Source: Hemerocallis citrina (taxonomy: Eukaryota > Streptophyta > Magnoliopsida > Asparagales > Asphodelaceae). Taken from it: a stretch of DNA of 64,000 nt. The stretch is taken from NCBI GenBank assembly GCA_017893485.1, contig CM030366.1, positions 73,971,227 through 74,035,226 of the forward strand, read 5' to 3'. The notes under the pieces were generated by a model, which worked only from the letters and a program-made list of their open reading frames with translations, was not told the origin of the DNA and did no database searches. Shown piece after piece: positions 34,113 through 44,666 of this stretch; position 1 is the stretch's first letter; each line of letters starts with the position of its first letter. Made by a program: the position numbers and the translations under genes.

Positions 34113-34791
34113 CTATCTTAGGGGAGTTCCATAGCATCGAGGGGGAGGACCGAGTCCCCCCATTGTGGAGGTGTAACATGCCCAAGCAGATTCTTGACTT
34201 TCTTTGGCTTCCCCTACCCCTACTGCCATAGGGAACGTCATCTTCATATGGTAGGTTGAGGCAACCGCTTGATGGGCAGCTAGCCCCGGGCGATCAAAAA
34301 GGGCATTGTAGGCAGACTTCATGTCGAAAACCATGAAATCAAGTGCTTCTGTGCAGATAGCTAGAGTTTTTTCCATTGTCATGTCAATGGTGACTATTCC
34401 TTCAATCTGAACTGGGGCTCCGGAGAATCCATAGAGAGTGTACCCGGTGGGCTTGAGACGGTCTTGCTTAAGCTTGATGCCCTTGAATACATTCAGGAAG
34501 AGGATGTTTACAGAGATACCGTAATCTACCAGGACACGGCGTACCTCATGATTGTTGATTACAAGTGCATCGTAGTAAGATGTTCGAACACCATCGAGGT
34601 CTTGGCCTAAGAATGTGATCGGAACCCCTGAGCTCTTAGGGGAGAGAGATGTTGTGCACCGAGTTCACCTCAAGGAGAAATGTTTTTCTTGAGGTGTTAG
34701 ACAATCCCTTCATAAGTCCCCCATGGATGGAGTAGAATACCTCCATGCGTCCCGGGCCTTGGGACTCGGAAGGCCTCTATGGTCATTTGTT
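34113..34791 (-). pseudogene. Tat-like protease-to-RT linker remnant
   Basis: An ORF of 89 codons contains DFMVFDMKSAYNALFDRPGLAAHQAVASTYHMKMTFP. This matches the conserved SAYNALLGRPGL..ALQAV.STYHLK segment that follows the protease in Tat elements (G is here D/F). The region up to 34791 continues to a conserved VLVDYGISVNILFLNVFK-like stretch near 34480-34540, with changes in the protease active site. The copia-type solo LTR begins immediately right. Confidence 0.7.
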
Positions 34792-35988
34792 TGTTAGGGT
34801 TATATACTGAAAGCATCACTTTTGTATTAACTTTATTTCCTTATTTTTTTTGAATGAGAATCATATGGGCATATGTTTGCATATTGTGTTTATTATAATA
34901 TTAATGCAAGTGTCTGATATTCTATAAGGTTGATAATATGGTGTGAGGTGACACACAGAAGATCATATTATCAGTTCCCTATGGAATATATAAATAGTTC
35001 ACAACCTAGACGGACTTGGACAATCCATTGGAAAGGTTGTAGTGTAATCTGGTATTAGTCTGTCTTGACTATAGGTTTACACTAGTACACTTTGTGTGTA
35101 TTGAACAGGACCACTTGAGGTTGTTCTCTTTGTACTGACTACAAAAGAGAACAAACACCTCTGTTATTATGGATGCTTATGCTCTTAATCCAGATATAAT
35201 AACAGACATGTATATGCAGTGTGCATTACTTTGACTCATAAAAGAGTGAGATTCATTATGGATCAACAACCTCTATGAATTGGGTAATAGCATTGTATGT
35301 ATGATGGGTTGTTGATTGTAAAAGGAATCCATGTCCCGATACGTCGGGTTGATGATGTCCCCTTAAGGAGCTCATAAGGATTGTCATGTAAACCCTGCAG
35401 GTGGATTACATCCGACATGACAAATAAAGTTGAGTGGTACTACTTAAGGATAAAAGATGTTGATCAATATAGTTGTCAGTAACTTAATTTGATCGACGGA
35501 CATTCGATATCTTAACATGGGGAGTTGAACGAGCATATAATAAAAGGAGCCCATAAATATAATTTGGAATTAGAAAGGTAGTGCAACAATAGCTCCTTAG
35601 TGGACCGAGCTATTGTTAATGGGCCTGGGTTGTGTGTTCGGGCTGAACACGGGATACCCAGATTCGTTAGGAGACCTAACCCTAATTTCTTCTCATGGTC
35701 CCTGCCGTAGCCTTATATATATCCTCTATTCTCTGGCCGTCATTAATAATCTAAAATATAAGATTTTTTCTCAAAATTCGTGATTCACGTAAGGAGAGAA
35801 AGAGAGGTCAGCCAAGGAGAAGAAAGGTTGGGTGATCGTCGCCCACACGACGTCCAACCCGAGGAAGGAATACGTTCAGAAGATCTTGGGGTCGCTGTCG
35901 TCTTCTTCTCATCGCAGGTATAATTCGTGAACCCTAGATTCCGCTATATAGGGTTAGATCACATATTTAATCTGTTAAATTTTTAACA
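34792..35988 (+). mobile_element. Copia-type solo LTR
   Basis: A 1197-bp block starting TGTTAGGGTTATATACTGAAA and ending TCTGTTAAATTTTTAACA, separating the protease and gag parts of the Tat-like element. A plus-strand TATATATAT with CCTCTATTC lies near 35716. No internal sequence, PBS or coding region is present. Flanking five-mers (TTGTT and ATCGA) do not match, so target-site sequence was altered or the ends are a few bases off. Confidence 0.65.
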
Positions 35989-37336
35989 ATCGATACGCAC
36001 ACCAATCCGTAGTCCTGGGAATCATCTCAGTTCCATCATTGTTGGCTCCTCATACAGGAGGAGGTTCGGTGTTATTTCTTTAAGTGAACTTGGCTAGGTA
36101 CCCTCATCGGAGTAGGGCTTCAAGCTTGTCTGTGAGAGCTCGACAGTCATCAGTGAGATGTTTGTGATCTTTGTGAAACACACACCACTTGTTCCCGTCC
36201 CGTCTTCTGCTTGAAGCATTCATCTTATAAGGAGGTTGAAGGAGTCCCTCCTTATCAATTCCATGAGAATTACAAAGACATTCGCATTAAGCAGAGTGTA
36301 TTTCTCAAAACGAGGCATTGGGGGTGGACAACGCTGGCCTATGGCATCCTTTTGGGTCATCCTGGGTCCATCTTCACTTCCGTTTGTTCCCGAATAAGGG
36401 CACCTTTCGTTCTTGGGGTTGAATAGCATCCTCCACTCGGATGTACTTCTTGACTCTTTAAAGTGGTTGGAGAAGTCCCGAGGGGGGCTTTACACAAGAG
36501 AAGCTTTGAGGTGGTCATGATTCATGTTGTACCTGAAGGCAGCCGTGGCTACAGCTGAATCGAGTGAGGTGATGGATTAGGACTCGACTGTGAAGAGCTA
36601 AACATAACTCTTGTGGGACTCCCCGTCCATTTTCTTCAAGTCAAGTAAGGAGGCACTTGCCTTCTCTGTCTTACAGGTGGTGATGAAGCGTGTGAGGAAG
36701 AGTTCCTCATGCTAATCGAATGAGAAGATAGACCCTAGAGAGACGAGAGAACCACTCCCGTGTTGATCCCTTCAAGGTTGCTGAAAAGATCTTGCAAAGG
36801 AGGGAGTCAGATGCTTGGTGGATCATCATGAGGGTTTTGAAACACTCAATGTGGTCTACTGGGTCAAACTTTCCATTGTATGACTCAAAATGTTGAAATT
36901 TTAAAGTTGACTGGAACAGGAGCATCGATGATTTTTCTGGAGAAGGGGGGTCAAATGGGGTGATATGTTCCCTTATGTCTTCCCTCTCCTTATTTCAGCA
37001 GTTCTAAACGGTCTTCCATCTTTTGGAGGTGTTGGAGAACAACATTGTCTTGTTCTTCGGATGTAGTGGACCCATGAGACTCCTCATATCATGGAGGAGT
37101 AGAGCGGTGAAGGCTAGTTTGTCGGGCCCTGCTAGGAACGACATTGAAGGCTTGAAGGATCTTGTCTTTAAAGCCCCAGAACTCTACCATGGTGATGGGC
37201 GCTTCTTCCTTTCTACCTCTCATGGGGGCTGGTTGGCTTGTTGGAGTTGGGCTCCTTCTCTCGTGAGGAGTCCTTCTTTGACCCCTTGGAGAGTGATAAC
37301 TTCTTGGCCCTCTGGGAGAGAAGGTTCTTCTGTATC
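35989..37336 (-). pseudogene. gag: Tat-like gag core and zinc finger
   Basis: Core motifs are LKFQHFESYNGKFDPVDHIECF, DSLLCKIFSATLKGSTREWFSRL, KKMDGES.KSYV and SITSLDSAVATAAFRYNM, then DFSN...YIRVEDAI. A zinc-binding motif typical of the lineage, WCVFHKDHKHLTDDCRAL, sits near 36150. Several frames and stops are used, so it is a pseudogene. It is the sister of the gag at 9802-10868, which lacks the zinc-finger part. It is cut at 37337 by the chromovirus (TSD GTATC) and its N-terminus continues at 47913. Confidence 0.85.
37332..37336. other. Target site duplication, left copy (GTATC)
   Basis: GTATC directly precedes the left chromovirus LTR and recurs at 47908-47912 directly after the right LTR. 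Confidence 0.9.
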
Positions 37337-37882
37337 TGTAATGCGCCGATTTTCATTTATGAAAATTATCTATTTTGCATGTAGTGTGCACGTGCAATAT
37401 TTTTGTAATATTAAATTTTATAATTATTTTATGATGATGAGTATATGCATATGTGCTCTTTAATTATTTTTATATAAAGGGTCTTTTTCAAATAAACAAA
37501 AGCCTTTCCTTTAAGCCCAAATTTAATTTATTTATTATCTTTTATAAACTATTATTTTGGCCCATAAACTAAAGCCCATGAGTATTTTTATTTTAAATGC
37601 AACTTGTAATGTAGAACACATTTTAAAGATTATTTTTATGAAAAATATAATGTACAATTTTTTGTTAAATAGGGACAAGTTGCATGCACGTACATTGCAC
37701 GTACACGTGCACATGCATATGTGTGGCCGGTTTTGATCTTTGGAGGGAAAGGAAATTTTCAAGTGAAGTCATGGGTGGTGGTTGCTTGATCATGGTTGGT
37801 TATTGTAACTCCTCCTTGAATCCTAGCCCTTTGTTTCTAACTCCTAGTTTAATCTTAGCCTTCCATTCACTCCAAATTTTAG

Positions 37883-37890
37883 TATAAATA
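37883..37890 (+). promoter_or_regulatory. TATA box in 5' LTR
   Basis: TATAAATA lies just upstream of a polyC run. The same box is at 45208-45215 in the 3' LTR and at 59555-59562 in the related solo LTR, so the position is conserved. Confidence 0.65.
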
Positions 37891-38803
37891 TCCCCCCCCC
37901 CCCCTAGCCTAGTTATTTTGTACTAATTATTCCTCCAAAACCTATAGTTTAAAATACATTATTAGTAGTATAGCAAGTGAGTTATAAGATTGAGATTGTG
38001 TGTGAGGAGTTTGTGCTTGCATCAAAAGGAGAGGCCGGCATTCTCTGGAGCTCGGATTGCATCTTGGAGGAGCGTGTGCACTTCGGCGAGGAGGAGGATC
38101 GTTCTCTTGGCAAGGAAATTTGTTTAGAAGGTGTTGCTAATTGTATTCTCTCCAAATTAAGGTGGGTGATTTTCCGTATTTCTAATTAGGAAGCATGCTA
38201 GAATTAAATTGAATTAATGATGCATGAAAAAGATTAATAAAGAGTACATTTTAATTGGAAAAAAATGGCTTATTAATTGATTGGAATGTTAATCAATGGC
38301 TTGTATGTGTTTCCATCATTTAATTTAAGTTGTGTGTAAATTGATTATAGCTAGGGATTGTTTGAAGAAAAATTTATTATTACCATCAAGAACTATAAGC
38401 AAAAATTAGTAGATGACAATGTAGTTTTGTATGCTTAAATGGACCTTGTGTGATAATATTGTGATGAATGACTAAAAATATAATTTGTGGGTTTGTGAAA
38501 TGATTAAAAACAGAGGATTGATGTAGAGATTATTGAAATCAAAATTTGATAAGAAATGTCGAAAAAGAAATGTGTTAGTAGTAGCTTATGATTTAACCAA
38601 ATTGTACGGAAAATATGTGATTAATTATTGAAAAAATTATTTTTAAAATACTGTAGTATAAATTATGATGGGAATAATCAATCTGAAAATTTACAGTAAG
38701 TTTAGTAAAAGCAAAATCAAATGAAAACTTTTGAACATCGAAATGTTTTATTAGACAGAAAGAATGGATTTAATTAGATTTCGAGTTGCACTATTGACAA
38801 CCT

Positions 38804-38886
38804 GAGCTTATAGCTCAAGTGGTCGGGATGCTCTTAATTGCTACAATGTGCGGGGTTCAGTACAGGTCGATGGTTCGAATCCTGTG
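38804..38886 (+). other. tRNA-like module 1 in 5' LTR
   Basis: An A-box-like TAGCTCAAGTGGT (38811-38823) and a perfect B box GGTTCGAATCC (38872-38882), 61 bp apart, as in tRNA genes and SINE heads. T-arm pairing is partial and no convincing anticodon arm is visible, so it is not a functional tRNA. Confidence 0.65.
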
Positions 38887-38934
38887 AAAAACACATTTTT
38901 TTGTGCACATTTAAAAAATTAAGTTAACTGTAGC

Positions 38935-38960
38935 CGAGAGCATTTATAGCTCTCAGCCCT
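38935..38960 (+). other. Hairpin between the tRNA-like modules
   Basis: GAGAGC and GCTCTC pair around ATTTATA, within CCGAGAGC...GCTCTCAGC. The same hairpin is in the 3' LTR. Confidence 0.6.
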
Positions 38961-38970
38961 CCTTCATATC

Positions 38971-39047
38971 GCTGGCGCGATTGGCCTAGTGGTCTGTGCC
39001 TGTGGCTTGTTTCCCTCGGGTTGTTGGTTCGAAACCCAGTCTCGGCC
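38971..39047 (+). other. tRNA-like module 2 in 5' LTR
   Basis: A-box-like TGGCCTAGTGGTC (about 38982) and B box GGTTCGAAACC (39026-39036), 44 bp apart. It ends CTCGGCC and is followed by an A/T-rich run (39064-39080). It resembles a tRNA-derived SINE head. Confidence 0.65.
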
Positions 39048-40614
39048 TAGGTTTAAGTTGTGGGAAAAAATATTTTTTTTGAGGTGTTTTGATGATTAAA
39101 AAATTATGGAAAAAAATATGATTATTATCCTAAAAATATGTGGGACTTATGAAAAATAATTTGGTAGTTATCAAAATAAAATAGAGTATATTTTTGAGAA
39201 CAAATGTATAAATAGAACTATGGTTCTACACTTGTATTTTGTGGAGGTTATAATTCGCAAAAGAATTTGAAATAAAGTGTTAGAAAAGAAATATGAATAA
39301 GAAGGAAATTATATGACGTGAAGTGATGTGTATTATTCTTATTGAAGAATAGTGTGACCATATTGAGTAGTGGATATTTATAAATCTTGATATGATTTTT
39401 TAATGTGGAAATGATATGTGATGAGATACATGATGAATAATTGAATTCCATGTATTGTTATGGACTCATGAATAATTTAGAAATCATGCGATTGGAAAAG
39501 AGAAATATTATTGAGTATGACAACTCAAATTTGTGAATTATGAATTGAGATTGAAAATTAGAGTGTAGCCAAAACTCACACCGGCAAGTGAAAGTGATGA
39601 ATAATTATGATTATTGATATTGAAAAGACCAGTTTGGGTCATTGTGAAATGAAAGAAATAAGACCGGTAGTACTGAGAGAGCTAACTCTAAGAGATTGAT
39701 TTTATTCATGATTCAATTAAACTAAGGATTAGTTACATAGTGAAGATGTGATGAAAGTAAGAGAAAAACATTGAGTATGAGGGCCATTGGATTGGCGGCG
39801 AAAGAGTATCCCAGGATGTCCCATGATGAGTCATGATAGGACGTGGATACTGCTCCAGAGTACCATCCCGGTGGCGATGTTCGTGGGGTGTTGGACGACT
39901 GTGGATGGTGTCATGTCTATGGTAGGAGCTGAATTACCACAGGATGTCTGCATGATGAGTCATGTGTCAGTGCGTTGGGATTCCCTCCAGGGCACCTAGA
40001 CATGAGTTCGTATGTCAAAAAATATCTAGGATACTTACCGTAGTTACAGTAATAGATTAAGTCATGACGATGGATTGAACCCTACAAGATGAAGAACGAT
40101 TAAGGGCTTGCCCTCGGACCTATGTAGTATGGGATGCATAGAAGAATCCGAACAAGTGCGCATTAGTGTCATGTAATATAAATAACCGCATTAAGGACTA
40201 AGTGCACAATCACAACACGACATCAATAGGGTATTCCCTTTAGTTTGACATGTGACAAGTTCATGTTTGTTAAATATGGAAAATCAGTTATACTATTTCC
40301 GGCATAGAGAGGATGGCCGTGTATAATGTTCGTCGGTTGAATAAACTGACGTACCCACAGTTTTATATGCAGGGTAAATGACATGATAAAGATTAAAGAA
40401 GCACAGATGCTTAGTGATTATTCAAATATTGATGTACATTCATTTAAATGTTGTAAATTTCCTTTCGCTGTAAAATGTAAAGAGTAAAGTTTTTCATGTA
40501 ACTCTGATGTAAAGTGAAAAGTTTTAATTTCCTTGTAAAATTGTACTAAATGAAGTGTAAAGATCCTGTGGAATCTCGAATTCAGTGTATTTTGGAATTC
40601 GGGGCGTTACAGAG

Positions 40615-40627
40615 TGGTATCAAAGCC
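40615..40627 (+). other. Primer-binding site, tRNA-iMet
   Basis: TGGTATCAAAGCC lies three bases after the 5' LTR. It differs at one base from the usual TGGTATCAGAGCC, the complement of initiator tRNA-Met. Confidence 0.9.
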
Positions 40628-40770
40628 AGGCTTCACACTTGTACAAATTTATAAGGAACGACACCCTAGAAGTAGACATTAGAGTGTGTGTGTGAGTCTA
40701 GAGATTTAAATATAAGTGACTTACATTTGTGTTGCTCTATGACTTATGCTTCTTCCTCCCTATTTCTAAG

Positions 40771-41193
40771 ATGGCTGATCACTTCGACCCTGCTGGAGAT
40801 GACAACTGGCATATCATCGAGGAAGATTATTATCCTGGACAAGCAAATTCCGAGGAAGAGTACTACCCAGGGCAAGTAGATTCTGACGGAGAAGAATGGC
40901 CTGAGTCCCGAGAGATCACCCCACCTCCGGATTCATCTGATGACTCTTCTGACGAAGAAGAAGATCCAGTTCCAAATAGTCTTGTGATATCTCTTCAGAG
41001 GTAGGTAGAAACACTGCGGGAGAGAGTCGTATTATTGGAGGCTCAATTGGCAAAGCACAAGGATGACTTTGCAGTTCTCAGTCATCGTGTATGGGAACTC
41101 GAGAAGAGGAAGAATATGACCGATGTGCTGAAGGAAGAAGTTGATGAACTACGGGTAGAACTTCGAGAAGCAAAGAGGAACCGTAGGAGTTAG
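40771..41193 (+). pseudogene. Short acidic and coiled-coil ORF1, not a typical gag
   Basis: Starts MADHFDPAGDDN at 40771 and would be 140 codons. The first half is very acidic (repeated YYPGQ and SDDSSDEEEDP); the second half is charged and predicted as a coiled coil ([32 protein letters not shown]). A TAG at about 41002 interrupts it and fits a C-to-T change. There is no capsid domain and no CCHC zinc knuckle, so most of a normal gag is absent; possibly it is a gag N-terminus left after an internal deletion. It ends four bases before the pol frame, in a different frame. Function unknown. Confidence 0.6.
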
Positions 41194-41197
41194 ACTA

Positions 41198-44100
41198 TTG
41201 TTTCTTTTTCCCGTTTATTTAGTGAACTGTTACATAATGGGTGTGTATTATGTAACAGGCGAACTTTATTTGAATGGAATGAAAGCTGTTGTGTTGTTCG
41301 ATACTGGATCCTCTCATACTTTTGTGTCTCCTAAATTTGCTAAAGTGTTGGGAGTTGAACCGAAGATTTTTCCAGGCAAGATCTTAGCAGTAGCTACTCC
41401 ATCAGGGGTAACTTTAACTACTGATTGGTATTATGCGGATTGCGAGATTGTGATTGGGGACAGAATCTTTGGGATTGATCTGATCGAGCTGACTATCTTG
41501 GGAGTCGATGTTATCATTGGCATTGATTGGATGTCGGTGTACAGTGCAAGCATCGAGTGTAAGACCAAGACGGTAACAGTGAAGGCTCCAGGTGGACCTG
41601 AAGTCACTTTCCAAGGGAAGAAGAAGTGTTCTAGGGTGGTGGCAGCTATCCACAAGGAAGAGATTCCTGTGGAAGTGCAAGGGATTCCTGTGGTTCGGGA
41701 CTATCCGACTGTGTTCTTGGATGATTTTCCTGGGTTACCCCCACATCGTGATGTAGAGTTCAGCATCACTGTTCAACCGGGAAGTGCACCCATTTCTAAG
41801 GCACCATGTAGGATGGCTCCAGTGGAACAGGATGAGGTGAAACGGCAGATTGAGGAACTGTTGGAGAAAGGCTTTATTCAACCTAGTGCGTCACCTTGGG
41901 GAGCACCAGTACTTTTGGTAAAGAAGAAGGATGGATCGATGAGTGTGTGTATCGATTACCGAGAGCTGAATAAGGTCACTGTTCAGAATAAGTATCCTAT
42001 TCCCTGAATTGATGACTTGTTCGATCGTCTACAAGGGGCAGCTGTTTTCTCCAAAATAGATCTTCGATCAGGATATCACCAAGTTCGAGTGAAAGCTGAA
42101 GATGTGCACAAAACTGCATTTAGAACTCGACATGGACATTACGAATTCTTAGTTATGCCATTTGGAGTGACGAATGCACCCGCAATCTTCATGGATTTAA
42201 TGAACAAAGTTCTGAGGTCATTCATTGATTCTTTCGTCGTGGTATTTATCGACGATATTCTCGTGTACTCCAAGTCAGAGGAGGAGCACATCGAGCATCT
42301 AGCAGCAGTTTTGAAGAAGCTGGAAGAGCAGGAGTTGTATGCCAAGCTATCCAAGTGTAATTTCTGGAAATCTGAAGTGGCATTCCTAGGTCACATCTTT
42401 TCTAAGGAGGGAGTGGCAACTGATCCTCAGAAGATAGAGGCGGTGAGAGATTGGGCTAGGCCTACTACAGTGAAGGAAGTCATAAGTTTTTTTGGAATGA
42501 CTGGATACTACAGGAGATTCATTCAAGGTTATGCTCAGATAGCCGTGCCGCTTACTGGTCCGACCAAGAAGAATGTGAACTTCAAGTGGACTGAGCAATG
42601 TGAGGCAAGCTTTCAGGAGTTGAAAGAGAAGCTGACTACTGCACCTATTTTGGCTTTGCCTAGAGCAGGTGTTGAGTATGATGTTTATAGCGATGCTTCA
42701 CATCGTGGGCTTGGTTGTGTCTTAATGCAAGAAAGAAGAGTAATCGCTTATGGGTCTAGGCAACTGCGACCGCATGAGAAGAATTACCCGACTCATGATC
42801 TGGAGTTGGCTGCAATTATCTTTGCCCTGAAGCAATGGAGGCACTACGTGTACGGTGAGAAATTGAACATGTACACGGACCACAAGAGTTTGAAGTACAT
42901 ATATCAGCAGAAGGATCTGAATTTGAGGCAGCGGAGATGGTTGGAAGTGCTTGAGGACATGCGACCTGAGATCAAGTATCAACCTGGGAAAGCTAATGTT
43001 GTTGCTGATGCACTTAGTCGCAAGAGCAGTTTATCCAGTTTGATTACAACTCAGAAGCATCTGATTGAGGAATTGGACCGAGCAGGTATTGAAGTTGTCT
43101 TGTAAGGATTGGGAGCATCTTTAGCTCAGTTAAGGCTTCAGCCTACACTGAATGGAAGGATCATTGCAAGTCAGGAGGTTGATGCTGATATTTTGGAGAT
43201 GAAGGAGCAGGTTGGTACTGGCAGGTTGCTCGAATTTCAAATCAGGGATGGAGTGCTGTGGTTCGGAGATAGACTGTGCATTCCAAATCAGGCGGACCTG
43301 AAAGAGGGTATTCTTCAGGAGGCGCACGCTACTCTTTTATCGGTACATCCTGGGAGTACTAAGATGTACAAAGACATCAAACCGCATTTCTGGTGGTCAG
43401 GTTTGAAGCGGGATGTGGCTGAATTTGTGGCGAAGTGTGAGATTTGTCAGCAAGTCAAAGCCGAAAATCAGAGACCCGGAGGTCTATTACAACCGTTACC
43501 TATTTCGGAATGGAAGTGGGATAACATCAGTATGGATTTCATTACGGGATTGCCCAAGAGTCCTAAAGGCAATGATGTGATTTGAGTTATAGTCGATCGA
43601 CTAACCAAGTCCGCTCACTTTTTGGTGATGAAACTCACTACTTCGATGGACAAGTTAGCTGAGTTGTATGTTGGCGAGATCGTCCGGCTCCATGGTATTC
43701 CGTCAACTATTGTGTCTGATCGAGATGCGCGGTTTACTTCGCATTTCTGGAGGAGTCTTCAGACAGCTTTGGTTACCAAGACGGATTTCAGCACTACTTT
43801 TCATCCGCAAACCGATGGGCAGACCGAGAGAGTCAACCGTATTCTTGAGGATATGCTTCGGTGTTGTATACTAGACTTTGGAGGCAGTTGGGAAAGGCAT
43901 TTACCTTTGGTAGAGTTTGCCTACAACAACAGTTTTCAGACTAGCATCGGGATGGTGCCGTACGAAGCTTTGTATGGCAGGAAGTGCAGGACACCTGTTT
44001 GATGGTTTGAAGTTGGGGAGCGTCAATTGTTTGGGCCTGAGCTTGAACAGCAAACCTCTGAAAAGATTGATCTGATCAGGAAAAGGTTAGTAGAAGCTCA

Positions 44101-44572
44101 GAGCAAGCAGAAAAGCTATGCAGACAACCGGAGAAGGGACCTTGAGTTCGAGGAAGGTGACTTCGTCTTTCTGAAAGTATCGCCCAGTAAAGGTGTGATT
44201 CGATTTGGCAAAGGCGGGAAGTTAGCCCCGAGGTTTATAGGCCCGTACAAGGTATTGAAAAGGATCGGGAAAACAGCTTACCGGCTTGAATTACCGGAAG
44301 AGTTATCTCAGGTGCACAATGTCTTTCATGTGTCTATGCTGAGAGGTTACATTCCAGATCCGAGTCATCATTTGCCTGAAGTGCCGGAAGGTTTGCAGTT
44401 GGATCTGAATTACATCGAGTCTCCTGTCGAGATTGTTGATCGTCGAGAGAAAGTCTTGAGGAATAAGACGATACCGATGGTCAAGGTAGTCTGGAGAAAT
44501 CATTTGGTTGAAGAGGCTACTTAGGAGTTTGAGGAGAGGATGTTGAAGGACTATCCTGAGCTTTTTGCTTGA
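41198..44572 (+). pseudogene. pol: Chromovirus pol: PR, RT, RNase H, INT, chromodomain
   Basis: A single frame runs for 1125 codons, interrupted only by five stops (42005, 43103, 43583, 44000 and 44522). Protease has FDTGSSHTF (Asp about 35). RT has [32 protein letters not shown] and [11 protein letters not shown]. RNase H has [15 protein letters not shown] and [10 protein letters not shown]. Integrase has a zinc domain (VHPGSTKMY..., [10 protein letters not shown]) and DDE residues in [20 protein letters not shown] and [13 protein letters not shown]. The end (PVEIVDRREKVLRN...VVWRN) is a chromodomain, which in this family binds histone marks and guides integration. Catalytic residues are present, and all stops fit C-to-T or G-to-A changes. 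The element is silenced by point mutation, not by rearrangement. Confidence 0.95.
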
Positions 44573-44651
44573 TTTGTATTTTTGTATTTTTGTGCTAGTT
44601 ATGAGTGTTTGTTTTCTCTCTCTTGACTATAGTTCCGGGGACGGAACTATT

Positions 44652-44666
44652 CTAAGGAGGGAGTGT
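44652..44666 (+). other. Polypurine tract of chromovirus
   Basis: CTAAGGAGGGAGTGT directly precedes the 3' LTR start TGTAATGCC. Confidence 0.85.

Larger units (their letters stand above)
37337..40611 (+). repeat. 5' LTR of chromovirus
   Basis: Starts TGTAATGCGCCGATTTTC and ends GGAATTCGGGGCGTTACA. It carries a TATA box (37883-37890), a polyC run at about 37891-37905, two tRNA-like modules (38804-39047) and a hairpin between them. Confidence 0.95.

Noticed and set aside
38804..39047. Functional tRNA genes
   Set aside because: Box A and B are present but the stems do not pair well and no proper anticodon arm is visible; they recur in both LTRs as part of the element.
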